From contig NC_091666.1 in assembly GCF_042453785.1 (NCBI RefSeq), positions 24,014,501-24,078,500 on the forward strand: 64,000 nt of DNA. The letters are read 5' to 3'. Position 1 is the first letter of the stretch, and each line of letters opens with the position of its first letter. Made by a program: the position numbers and the translations under genes. Under the pieces are notes generated by a model. That model ran no database searches. It had not been told where the DNA came from and saw only the letters and a program-made list of their open reading frames with translations. Below, one piece after another: positions 10,537 through 22,172 of the stretch. This DNA is from Malus domestica. Taxonomy: Eukaryota > Streptophyta > Magnoliopsida > Rosales > Rosaceae.

Positions 10537-10821
10537 AATTTTCCAAGGCCTAGTTTTGAATATAATATTCCAGATGAAATAAATTGTTTCTGCCAGGTGT
10601 TGACACGTGTCCTATTTGACGATTTTTCCAACTCATTTCAATTTTCGTTGAGTTGCATGCTACGTGTAAAATTTATGTAATACATGAGCGTTGACACTTT
10701 AATTTATCGGTCAACATTTATTTACCGAAATTTCGATGTCTACAAATACCTCTAAGAATTTCAACAAATGGTTTGATACTACGAAAGAAGTTGAAGTTCT
10801 ATCATAAAATTAAAGAGAAAT

Positions 10822-11783
10822 TAGGTTCTTATCCTTCCTTTTGCTACTCCATTGATTAAAACCTTATTCCTTTTTAATTTTTGATTAAGGTCCTTGTTAT
10901 TAATAACATAATTAATTATTTCAATAATAAAATATTTTTATTTCTAAATATATTCATTTAATGTTAAAAATGTTACAATTAGTATATTTATATTTATGGC
11001 TAAATTTTTTATCATATATTTTTATTTTTAGTTTGCACCCATTTTTAATTTGCAACCCTTTTTTAATTTGTACCAATTTTCGTTTCAGTTTTAATTTGTA
11101 CCCGTATATTAATTTCTTTTTTTGCCCATATTTTATAAAGTTTTGTTTGTATTTGTACCCATATTGTTTTTTATATGTACCCATTTTTAATTTTGCTAAA
11201 TGTACCCATGCTAATTATATGTACCATTCATGTAATTTTTTTCAAATTTTTAATCTTAAAATGTACTCATTCTTAAATATACCAATTTGTTATATGTAAA
11301 ATGTACCCTTTTTTAATATAAAATCTATTCAATTTTTTTTCTAATCCATTTTTAAACTTATATGGGTATATTCTTTTTTCTTTATTTTGAGAATGTATCC
11401 ATGTTAAGTTTAATCGAAGAAATTTACTAATTTTATTAAGCCTAATATCTTCTCTCTTTTTTTTGTGATTTTGAAGAATGTACCCATGTTTTGATACAAT
11501 AATTTTTTGGTTAATTTTGATGAATGTACCCATGTTTATATATAGACACACACACACACACAATAGTATATTTATATTTTAATATTTTTAATCCCACAAA
11601 TTATGGTTTTCATTTAAAATCTCATTAATATAAACAACTATAAATTTCAAATTTTAATTAAAAAAATATAGTAACGTACATAGAAATAAATTATCACATT
11701 AATTTCAGGGACTTAATTGGATCAAAAATTAAAAACCAACAAGGTTTCAGTCAAAGAATATTTACAATTAGGGACCACATCCA
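10822..11783. mobile_element. AT-rich element with long terminal inverted repeats (family A, copy 1)
   Basis: The left end near 10850-10905 (GATTAAAACCTTATT... TTTTTAATTTTTGAT) matches the reverse complement of the right end near 11705-11783 (GACTGAAACCTTGTTGG, TTTTTAATTTTTGAT). The interior is very AT-rich with many degenerate TGTACCCAT motifs and an (AC)9 run at 11544-11561. The interior around 11260-11400 is the reverse complement of 33500-33680, identifying a second copy. No coding capacity is seen. Exact ends and target duplication are unresolved. Confidence 0.6.
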
Positions 11784-13132
11784 ATGTCTTCCTAAAATTA
11801 ATTGGCAATATGTATGAAGTAGCTCAACATTTTATAAGCATATGCAATGTCCCTTAATTCCTTGATGTGAGATTCACACTCTCAAATTAATATTTTAACA
11901 AATACATATCTATTGTACTATGCATACATAATTATACAACTAGCAAGTTTAATTGGTGCAATTTTGATGTTACATATCTTAAGATCAGATACTCTATAAT
12001 TGTTGATTTGTTTTTATTTTTTTCTTTTCTTTTAGTCTATGAATAATTGTGAGCAGGCAGTGGGTCATATTTTCTTTGTTTCTTTCAGTAACTGGATGGC
12101 CTTTCACCTTATCTCCAAACATGTCTATTTCATATGCTAAAACCAAAATGGAAGAAATTTGTATGATTAGTCGACGCAGAAGGTACGAGGGGTGGTGACT
12201 GGTGAGTCACACTGTCTCAGTTCGAAAGGTGAGTTGGTCATGCATTTAATCTGAGTTCAACATTTTAATTAAGTTATTAATTATCATCAAGTTCAACCCA
12301 TAAACACGAGCACTAAATTTGTATGCATAAATAATGCATGTCCTTTGATCAGTTCTAATAAGTTAATAACAGCAATACTGAAGCCTGAAGGCTGAAGCAG
12401 CCGGACTTTAATCACAATCTAGACAAAGAAAGAGAGCAAAAGAACAAAGAAAAATGGACGTAAAAACATTTCTATCATATATGTATATACAACCAATTAT
12501 GTCATCATTGTTGACCATATCTCTCTCATAAAAATTTAGTTTTATGTGAAACTTGCGTGTATAAACACGCTGCGATAGGTCGCATTATATTGATTAGGAG
12601 AAAAACATGTAAATATGATGGGAGATGTACTTCTTTCTCCCACCAATACAAACATGTTGAGATAGGTGAAATCTCTATTAGGAAACTAATTTGCACATAA
12701 CGGGGTTGTATATATTACTTTTTTTCTATCTCTTCTCAAATGTGTGTAAGCTTCCATTCTCTATTACTATAATAACTGTGGTAAATAAATATGATTAATT
12801 AGATAGTTGTACCAGTTCTCTACCCTGTTTAGGTTTGTATTATGGAACGCACATTCATGCCAAAATGAACTAATAAGGGATACAGAGGCATCGATATTTC
12901 AGTTAAAGTGAGCAAGTAGACTAATTAGGTCACATTGTCCACTTACTTTTAAAGCCGTCCAAAAATAGTTATCTATTATTTTCGTTGAAAGTTTGAAACT
13001 TTGAGGAATAATATTATGGGAGTTACTAACTTTTTAGATCAAATTTGTAAATTATATGATGTGTAATTAATAAAAAAATAAACACGTTAATCAAAACTTA
13101 AGTAATTATTCAATTATCAACAACAACATCAT
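11784..13132. other. AT-rich intergenic DNA
   Basis: No ORF, RNA gene or repeat structure that I can support. The sequence is AT-rich with scattered homopolymer runs. Confidence 0.6.
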
Positions 13133-14041
13133 ATGGTTTACAAAATCATGAGAGATTTTTCAGTGTATCGGAAACACAGCCCAATACACCAATTGTAAAA
13201 CAAAATTGGTTAGAAACTTGAAAAAAAAAATTTCAACCAATTGTATTATGATACTTTGTGTTTGAAGTCGTGTTACCACCACACTGAAATTTTCTCTGAA
13301 ATTTAGTCTAAAAAATTGATCTCCTAGCATTATACTTAATTATTAATCAAAATAAATGGATTGTGTTACCTTTTTTTATTTTTTATCAATTAATGCATTT
13401 TATTTGTTTTTTCTGAAAATTAACTATTGGTTTACTTAATTTTTAAAGACGAGCCTAATGGCCTATGTTTAGGACCGATTTGCATGAATATTTCTCGACA
13501 TTGATACGATTCTCGTCATCTTAAATCATTGAAAAAGAGATGGCTACGTGTAAAAACATGGAAAATGTACTAATATATATGTAGTTCTGCTCTCCCTTAT
13601 CATGCTAATATTTTAGTGTCGATTAATGCGTGTTTTGATATTTTATAGAAGTAGATTTTCGGTTCATGAAACCCCTTTTTGACTTTCAGCACACCTTCTG
13701 TCTATGTCGGCACCTTGAGATATATTTAGACCCTGCTCTTTCTCTTTTTCTTTATTTTAATTAATAATTTCTAATTTCTTGCACTCCTTTAGTATTACCA
13801 AGTTTCCTGATCCAACTACCAAGTTAATTACTTGAAAACCAGAAATTAATTGATAAACCTAAAAACCATTGGCGTAAGCTGGGACTACATACTTTGGTTA
13901 ACTAGTTGAAAACCAGAAATTACTTGTTAAACCCAAAAACCACTGGCTTAAGCTGGGACTGCGTACTTTGGCCAATACCAAAACTGATGGAAAAAAAACG
14001 TGATGGATATGACTCACTAGTTATTTAAAGTCCTAAAGTCC
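13133..14041 (+). repeat. 0.9-kb direct repeat R, left copy
   Basis: It aligns along its whole length with 18499-19398. Both start at ATGGTTTACAAA and end at CTAAAGTCC, with scattered substitutions and small indels. Its first ~150 bp (13150-13297) is a small MITE-like hairpin (AGAGATTTTTCAGTGT / ACACTGAAATTTTCTCT). Near its right end it contains a 74-bp tandem dimer (13832-13980, GAAAACCAGAAATTA ... AAGCTGGGACT). Confidence 0.85.
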
Positions 14042-17000
14042 CAAAGTCCTCCTCAATTAGATGAAAAGAACAGATGCCCAATGGACTTCCAAACCACACC
14101 ACTGCCGCTCTAGGACACATTAGAAGAGCATGTTCAACCGTCTTCGCCTCTTTATCACAAAAACCACAAGTATCGTCTATAATTACCTGTCAGCTCTTCA
14201 TATTAACTTTGGAAGGCAAAGCATTCATATACCCACGCCATACACAAATTTTCACCTTTTCCCGGGACCTTAGCTCGCCACAAAGCTTTCCATAGGAATC
14301 TTGTATCACCATTAATCACCGATCCAATAGGATCATCACCACTCATTCCTGAACCCGATCGAGCCACAAAGTATGCACTCTTAGTAGTGAACAAGCCATT
14401 AGGTTCCTTTATCCAAATCAACAAATCCGCACAGTAGAATAAACTCAAGGGTATACTCAAAATCAAATCTACTTCTTCCTCCAAGAACCAACTACAAACT
14501 AAAGTTGAATTCCACCGAATCCCATCATCCTCCACCATCAAAGATCTCACCGTGAGCTCTGGGTGTACCCCCATAGGTCTGAAGCTAAGAACTTTGAAGA
14601 AGTGTTCTCGTGGCAGCCAGTTATCCCCCCAAATATGGATTCGTAAACCATCCCCCACCCTCCATCATGAACCACGACAAATAATATGCCTAGATGCCGC
14701 CACAATACGCCAATAGTAGGACGAATTAGGTTTAACTAGAGCCTGTAAGAACTCAGAAGTAGGATAATACCAAGCTTTGAAAATTCTTGCCATAAGAGAG
14801 TTAGGTTGATGTAGTAATCTCCACCCTTGCTTCTCAAGCAAAGCAAGGTTGAATGCATATAAATCTTTAAACCCCAAACCCCCTTCACTTTTTGGCTTAC
14901 ACAACCCTTGCCATTTAACCCAATGTATTCTCCGTTTTCCACCTTCTCTTCCCCACCAAAACTGGGCCACCGTTTGGTTTAGCTCATCACAAAAAACTTA
15001 GGTAGCAAGAATGTCTGCATCGTATACAATGGCACTACCTGAGCAACCGCTTTAATCAAAATCTCTTTACCATCTCTACTCAACAAAGAACCACGCCAAC
15101 CGTGCAACTTTTTCCACAACCGATCTTTAATCTAAGCAAATGCGTCTTTCTTGGACCTACCAATAAACATTGGTAGTCCAAGATATCGGTCGTGATACTC
15201 CACCCGTTTTATCCGTGGACAATCGGCCAACAATTGTGCATCCAACTCCGCAAGGTTCCTACTAAACGCAACACTACTTTTAGAAAGATTAACCGCTTGC
15301 CCAGATGCCCTTTCATATGTGCACAATAATTCTTTCACCTGCAAACACTCCTGCAAAGAACTCTTGGAAAAAATAAAGCTATCATCCGCAAATAACAAAT
15401 GATGAACACTTGGAGCCCCTTTACATACCTAGGCCCCCTAAATACGACCTTGTGCTTCCCAAGAATCAAATAATGTTGATCATCCCTCCATACATAAGAC
15501 AAATAGAAAGGGTGAAAGGGGATCTCCTTGACGAATTCCCCATTTCAGATACACTAACCCCACAGGCTCCCCATTCATTTTGAACAAATAAGAAACCGTA
15601 GACACACACATCATTATCCATTGTATTCATTCCTCCGCGAAACCCAACATTATCATAATCTGCTCCAAGAAACTCCATTCAATACGATCATAGGCTTTAC
15701 TGATATCTAACTTCAACGCAATCACCCCATTCCATCCATTATTCTTCCTATGCATATAATGAGCAATCTCGGAGGCTACCAAACAATTATCAGAAATTAG
15801 ACTTCCCAGTATAAAGGCATTTTGCGATGGTTATATAATTTCCAGAGGAATGGCCTTCAGACGGTTAGTAAAAACCTTTGAGCATATCTTATAAATCACA
15901 TTACAAAGACTAATCGGCCTAAGTTCAATCATTGCTGAGGGATCCACTTTCTTTGGAATCAAAGTGACATGGGTATATTTGATTTTATTAAGCATATGAC
16001 CCGATGAAAGAATATGCCTTACCCCATCACACACATCTTGGCCGACCGTCTCCCAATGCTTCTGATAAAAACCCGGTGACAAACCGTCAGGCCCCGGAGC
16101 TTTAGTTGGATGCATTTGAAACAAAGCCCCTTTAATTTCCTTATTAGAAATCTGTCGAAAAAGCTCCTGGTTCATCACAGCCGTGACTTTGGGTGTGACC
16201 ATCCACATGATTTCAGACACATCCGTCGCACCTTGAGAATCAAACAATTTCGTGAAGTAATCAACAATCACCGTCTCCATGCCCCTCTTGTCTACATGCC
16301 ACACCCCTGCCTCATCATACAACCCCGGCAAAACATTCCTACGTTGTCTTCGATTAGCCTTCTGGTGAAATTTTTTTGTAATTTGATCCCAAAGCTTTAA
16401 CCAATTTTCCTTGGACCTCTGCCTCCAAAACGCTTCTTCATGTGTTAAGAAAGCTTGCAACCGAGTGTTTAATTCATGTTGTTGTGCAATAGTGGTTTCA
16501 GTAAAAGGCTTCCTAAATAAAACATTCAACTTATCCTTCGTTTCTGAGATTTCCCCCGGAATTGATCTTTTTGTTGTTTTTGCCCAATTAGCCAACTGTA
16601 ATCTTGTCACCTTAATCTTCTCCATGACTCGAAACATTGGTGAACCATAGAACTCTGTTGCCTAAGCTTGTTGTACCACCACTATATAGCCCTCCTCCAT
16701 CGACCACCCTTCCTCATAACGGAAGGTTTTTTTGAATCTAACTTTGTTCTTAGGCACCGATTCCAGCATTATATAGGTATATGGTCCGACAAATTCGGTT
16801 TCAAATGAGAGACTCGAAGCCCCGAAAACACATCCACCCACTTTTGTGACGCTACAACTTTGTCTAATCTTACTTTGATTCCCCCATATCTGGTAGTCAC
16901 CCAAGTAAATTTATTTCCAATATACCCCAAATCTTGTAACTGGCAACTTGCTAATGCATTCTAAAACCCTTATATTTGCCGGTCATTTCTTACATCACCT

Positions 17001-17225
17001 CTTTCCTATTCCTCGACACACAAAATTTCATTGAAATCTCCTATGCAACACCACAGTAGATCCGAACTTTCACTCAGCCTTTGAAGCAAACTCCATGATT
17101 TATGTCTATCTGATTTCGCTGGAAAGCCATAAAAGAAAGTAAGTTGCCAATGAGTATCATCTCCTGTTCCTCCAACCTCCAAGTCAATATGGTTTGACGA
17201 ATAAGATCGTAGCATCAAAGTTGCC
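14042..17225 (-). pseudogene. LINE ORF2 remnant (endonuclease-reverse transcriptase)
   Basis: Split among at least six frames. Visible pieces are endonuclease (17242-17006), a linker (16904-16662), RT fingers/palm (16637-15831), a broken piece (15678-15466), the FADD palm motif (15398-15132), and thumb plus zf-RVT (14970-14042). The C-terminal end is lost at the junction with repeat R. Confidence 0.8.
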
Positions 17226-18176
17226 TCACTCCGGTGGAACAAAACGTCGGGTTTTAGACTGCCTCTTTTTATAGGTATTAGAGACTTTCCCTCTCAAGCT
17301 ATCATTAGGCACTGTTCCCATGCCAAAAATAAACGGAGCTAAATTAAAAGGGTCTGAATCAATGGACCTAGGAGAGTCACCTCCTACCATCGTAACCTCA
17401 CCATTAACCCCACTCGCCAAGGTTAAAGCAATGGTCTCATCATCAATCCCCTGCATCTCTTGATTTCCTCCCTCGCCTCTTAGGCTTAGTTCAATCGCAG
17501 TCCCAAACAGCCGTAATGGTTGCCTCATCTCTGTCACTAAGCCCTCCCTCCCATCCTCCAACATATCTTGGAGTTGTCTACCCAATGCCCTTGGCATGAA
17601 GGGTACCACTGCCAACCGGTATCCTCCACTATCTTGTTCTCCTACGGCCCCATTCAAATCAGGGATTGAAGAAGTTCCTTGTCCCACTGCCCTCGTCTCC
17701 ATCGAATCGCCTTCTTCCACTTTTATTGAGACATCAACCTCCTCCAACAGTGGAGCCTTCATTACCCAGCCACCCTCCACATCTAAACCAAACAGTCTTC
17801 GTATGGGGTGTCGATAATCTTTATCCAGCACGTCCAGTTGGAACCAACAACCATACAATTTAGCCTTATCATCTAGAACTTTTCCTTCATAACACTCACA
17901 TTGGGCTTCAACATGGTCCATCATTTCGCACAAAAAGCATGTGAGAGGTAATTTCTCATACCTACCATCAATTTGCATTTGCCTGCCATCCAATTGTATA
18001 TTCACAAACCTTCGCAACGGATTCCTTACGTCCAGTCGCACCCGCACACGAAGAATGCTACCAAATAATTCATCCTTGCAACTTTGATCTGTGAGGATGT
18101 ACTCTCCCAATATATTTCCTAAAAATTCCCCCATATGTTGAGTCATGTAGCATATGGGTAACCCCTTAAACTGCAC
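17226..18176 (-). pseudogene. LINE ORF1 remnant (DUF4283/zinc-knuckle nucleic-acid-binding protein)
   Basis: The longest surviving frame of the LINE is 316 codons. It contains FKGLPICYMT, typical of DUF4283, and a CX2CX4HX4C-type cluster, consistent with an RNA-binding ORF1p. The true N-terminus lies further right (about 18480) in other frames, so the reading frame is broken. It runs directly into the truncated endonuclease region. Confidence 0.75.
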
Positions 18177-18498
18177 CCAAAATTCCTAAAAGTGCAAAGG
18201 AATCCGAGCAAGGTATGCCAACATATTTGCCTCTCCAAGCAACAACAAGTACTGTTTGTTATACAGCCATGGTCCTCTACGAAGAATAATGGTACGTTCC
18301 TGCATGGAATTGAATCTGAAAGCAAACCGATTATCCTCTAAATCCGTCACCACCAATTCGCTTTAGGACGCCAAAGATTTATCATCTGTCGTTTAAAGGC
18401 TTCCTTATTCACTGCTTTGCGTGAAAGGACCCTTCCCATGAGGAAGACCCTCAAAGACTTCAGTGTTGTAGCCTCCATCTGATCAAAAACCATGTTGT

Positions 18499-19398
18499 AT
18501 GGTTTACAAATTCAGGAGAGATTTTTTTTTTTTTTTTTTTGGTATCGGAAACACGGCTCAACACATCAATTGTAAAACAAAATTGGTTAGAAACTTGAAA
18601 GAAAAAAATTCAACCAATTGTATTATGATACTTGGTGTTCTGAGTCGTGTTACCGTCACATTGAAAATTTTCTCTGAAATTTAGTCTAAAAAAAAAATCC
18701 CCTAGCATTACACTTAATTATTAATCAAAATAAATGGACCGTGTTACTTTTTTATTTTCAATTAATGAATTTTATTTGTTTTTCTGAAAATTAACGATTG
18801 GTCTGCTTAATTTTTAAAAGACGAGCCTAATGGCCTATGTTTAGGGCCGATTTGCATGAATATTTCTCAACATTCATACGATTCTCTTCATCTCAAACCA
18901 TTCAAAAAGAGATGGCCACGTGTAAAAACATGGAAAATGCACTAATATGTAGTTCTGCTCTCCCTTCTCATGCTAATATTTTAGTGTCGATTAATGCATG
19001 TTTTGATATTATATAGAAGTAGATTTTCGGTTCATGAAAACCCTTTATGACTTTCAGCACACCTTCTGTTTGTCGGCACCTTGAGATATCTTTAGACACT
19101 GCTCTTTCTCTTTTTCTTTATTTTAATTATAATTTCATGCACTCCTTAGTATTGCCAAGTTTCCTGATCCAACTGCTAAGTTAATTAGTTGAAAACCAGA
19201 AATTAATTGTTAAACCTAAAAACCATTGGCTTAAGCTGGGACTACATACTTTGGTTATCTAGTTGAAAACCAGAAGTTACTTGTTAAACCCAAAAACCAC
19301 TGGCTTAAGCTGGGACTGCGTACTTTGGCCAAAACCAAAACTGATGGAAAAGAAATGTGATGGATATGACTCACTAGTTATTTAAAGTCCTAAAGTCC
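18499..19398 (+). repeat. 0.9-kb direct repeat R, right copy
   Basis: The second copy of the repeat at 13133-14041, same orientation, 5.37 kb downstream. It carries a T-run expansion at 18522-18540 within its terminal MITE-like hairpin (18510-18678) and the same 74-bp tandem dimer near 19190-19330. Confidence 0.85.
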
Positions 19399-19583
19399 GT
19401 AACAACTAGCCAATTTTGAAGAAACAAGATCATTGTTCATCTTTTGCTACAAGCTTACCTTTGTTGTTATATACTATTGATAGTTAAAGATTATTAATTA
19501 GAATAGAGGTCAGAGAAATTTTAAATAATTAAAAGTGATGTTTGACAAACTGCTTTTTAGGAAATACTTCGATGATGATGATA

Positions 19584-19616
<33 letters not shown>

Positions 19617-22172
19617 ACGCTTACGAGCTTATGTGTTTTTTAGAGAAACATGTTCAAACAAGCCATTAGAATTTACATTTAGAACAATACCTATTCAGAA
19701 TGAATGGATAACTATAATTTATCACTAATTGTTTTCCATTTTGCAACAAAAAGATATAATATCCAACATAAACATGACCGTATCACTCACTGTCACGTAG
19801 CAGAAGGAATGATCAGTGAAATCAGCCTTCCTAGCCTCACCGACTTAAAGCACCTCTGTCACGTAGCATGGGAATCTCCTCCCTAAGTTTTTCTCAATCT
19901 TTTTGCTCTGATAGACTCGTTTAATTTGCATTATGGCAATACATCCAAAATAAACCTGCTCATGATGGAGACCAGTAGTTAATTCAGCCACAACACAAGT
20001 GAGACACCAACTAGTGGCAGGAGAATCGGGTCTCTATCAAGAAACAGGCAGTGTTCAAATCAATGGAGAGGCAGATATTTCGAGGGTAGCATATTAGGCA
20101 AGCGAGTTAGGGAGTGAACCTGTTCCTTTCCTCTAGGGAATTAACGATGTACATATCTATCTGTCTGATGAATCGAATTCTGATAAGGACTATAACATCC
20201 ATGGATTCTTCTAACATGACATGCGTGAACAAGGTTACGGATATGATACGACTACAAGAACACACAATGTAGGGCTGAAAATTATTACAAAACCAATAAA
20301 AAGGGAGAAAGAAATTGGCAAATTTCAATACCCCAGATTTATATATACTATTCTTCTACACATGTGGATGCTTCCACTGCCTTATATATGTAGTGCATGA
20401 GAGAACTAAGTACATTCTGATCTTCTAATCACTATCTTTTTGTTCCTAGCTCATTATCTTTTTAAATTTCTAATTAGGAATGCATATTTCTCTTTACATA
20501 TCTCACTATGTTGATTTATATAGTACTTGAGCAATAATTCTAAGCTCGTATGTCAAACTTCACCGAATCTGTTTACCAAATGCTCTAGGCTCATCTGTCA
20601 AAGTATTGATAGCTAATTCTTATTCAGTAATGCTAGGCTCGTCAAAGTTATCACCAAATTTATGTACCAAATCTGCTTTACTAATTAATGAGAACCTTGC
20701 ATTCCTTAATGTGTCTTTAACTATTCTCCTTTTGTCACATTAAAGCAAAATCTTTGCTTTAGTTGGTTTGCCATGAACCTATTACGCTCTCATACCAACC
20801 ATTAATTCCTCAAAGAACTGTACTTGACATAGAGACATGGCGCGCTTAGGAAATTTTCTTTGGGTGAACGAGGTATAAAAAACTTGGTGTGGTACTTTTG
20901 CTTAAGTTTTCTTGTAGGTGGGTGGGTTTTAGTAACGGTGACTCCGAAGGGATTGAAGAAGGAAGTTGAAATGAAGAAATTTGACAGAAACGGGTGAATT
21001 TGTGTAAAATGGGTTTGAAATGAAGGTGAAAGGCCGAAAAAGCTTGCAGCCCTGGGCCACCTTGCCTTAAACAACTGATGGGTGGGCAAAATCGGATCGG
21101 ATAGGGAAATTTTTCGAGGTCTATCCACCATTGCCATTCGATGGGTCGGCCATTTCCTAGAAAACTAATATTGCAAGCGTATTTTATTTCTTGTCAATTA
21201 TAAAGAGAGAATATGGTTCATTAAAAATAATAGAGACCAGATTCTTAAGCAAATTGAGAGACAATATGAGTTGGAGTTTCCTGGCAAAATCATGGGCAAC
21301 AACAATAATTAAGTGATGTCCTCCCTCAATTAAGGTATTACAAATTAGTAGGGAAGAGAGCAAGAATGTGTGTTAAAGTTTTGCACACGAAAAGCTCATT
21401 AGGATTTAGCATTTTATACTTTAATTATTCAAGTTGGTAGTTAATCATTCATGCCTAACCACCTTTCTCTTGTCTGCTTTTATTGGCAGTGTTGCTTGTG
21501 GTACTCCCACTAGCTTCTATGGTTTCTCTCACTTGGTGGCTGCGATCGGCGAGATGCTCTCTGCTGGATGACGGGGTCTTCTTTCTTTCCATCTCTACGG
21601 TGCTGTTTGGTTGGGTTTCCAGCGCTCTTTGGTGGTGGTGTTTCGTGCTGGTCGTGGGGTACTGTTGCGGCAGCGCTCGGTTTTTCCGTTCGTTTGTTTC
21701 TAGCTCTGGGCCTCAACTTATGTTTTGTGCTTCTTTGTAATTGGATCTTGTTGTACAAAGTACTGACTGAATCAATCGACAGGTCTCTCTTGGGGTACAA
21801 AAATTTCACAATCATGTTCTTTAATTCGCAGAGAGTAGTGAGATGGTAGAAAAATGCAAGGAAATCAAAGACAGAGAAGGGGGCAAAACATACATGTGAA
21901 TTTTATTCACTCAAATGCATATTTTTCTTTTCAGTAACCAGCTTCAAGCTCACAATGCAGCAAATCAATAAAACATTATCAAAGGAAAAAAGAATAATAA
22001 GAACAAGAAATTCGAAAACTCGAGAAACAGAAAACCTCGCCAAATTAGAACTTCAAACCTATACATGCTTTTCTATGTTACAGAATGTGCAAGTGCAGCA
22101 GAGCAGAAAGAAATGCAGTGAAAGTGGACATCTTTTTCTTCTTTGTGGATAAATCTTTCGCTGTTTTTTCCT
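19399..22172. other. Intergenic DNA
   Basis: Contains an (ATT)n microsatellite at 19571-19616. Open frames at 20802-21137 and 21483-21849 show no recognisable domain, no splice-supported extension and biased composition, so I do not call them genes. Nothing else is supportable. Confidence 0.55.

Larger units (their letters stand above)
1..10744 (-). mobile_element. Ty3/gypsy Tat-lineage LTR retrotransposon, 3' LTR off the left edge
   Basis: The element runs right to left: 5' LTR (9698-10744), PBS, leader, gag-pol, spacer, then the antisense PMD ORF. The 3' LTR, polypurine tract and one target-site copy would lie left of position 1, so they cannot be checked. The base immediately beyond the right LTR end is 10745, and any 5-bp target duplicate there cannot be paired inside the window. 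Confidence 0.9.
9698..10744 (-). repeat. 5' LTR of the Tat element
   Basis: The plus-strand sequence begins TGTGAACACGG and ends TGTCTACA, so on the element's own strand it starts TGTAGACA and ends TGTTCACA, with TG...CA termini. Length is 1047 bp. It contains a TATA box on the minus strand and an array of 122-bp tandem repeats. The boundary near 9698 is fixed by the adjacent PBS. The boundary at 10744 is by terminal motif only. Confidence 0.8.
14042..18498 (-). mobile_element. Degenerate LINE (L1-type non-LTR retrotransposon)
   Basis: Read on the minus strand, ORF1 fragments begin near 18480 and continue at 18176-17226, with a DUF4283-like region and a CCHC-type knuckle (CFLCEMMDHVEAQC). 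Next come the endonuclease C-terminal half (GDFNEIL near 17030), reverse transcriptase (ELRPISLCNVIYKICSKVFTNRL near 15850-15930; LFADDSFIF near 15390) and a zinc-binding RT domain (FLWKALWRAKVPGKGENLC; CGFCDKEAKTVEHALLMCP near 14110-14240). Many frameshifts and stops split it, and no 3' UTR or poly(A) tail is visible at the 14042 end. The endonuclease N-terminus appears deleted near 17226. It is a dead copy, abutting repeat R on both sides. Confidence 0.85.

Noticed and set aside
13133-19398. LARD or LTR retrotransposon with the R repeats as LTRs
   Set aside because: R starts ATGG and ends GTCC, with no PBS or polypurine tract next to it.
20802-21849. Frames of 85-111 codons on both strands
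   Set aside because: No recognisable domain, low-complexity composition and mutual overlap on opposite strands; no splice-supported partners seen.
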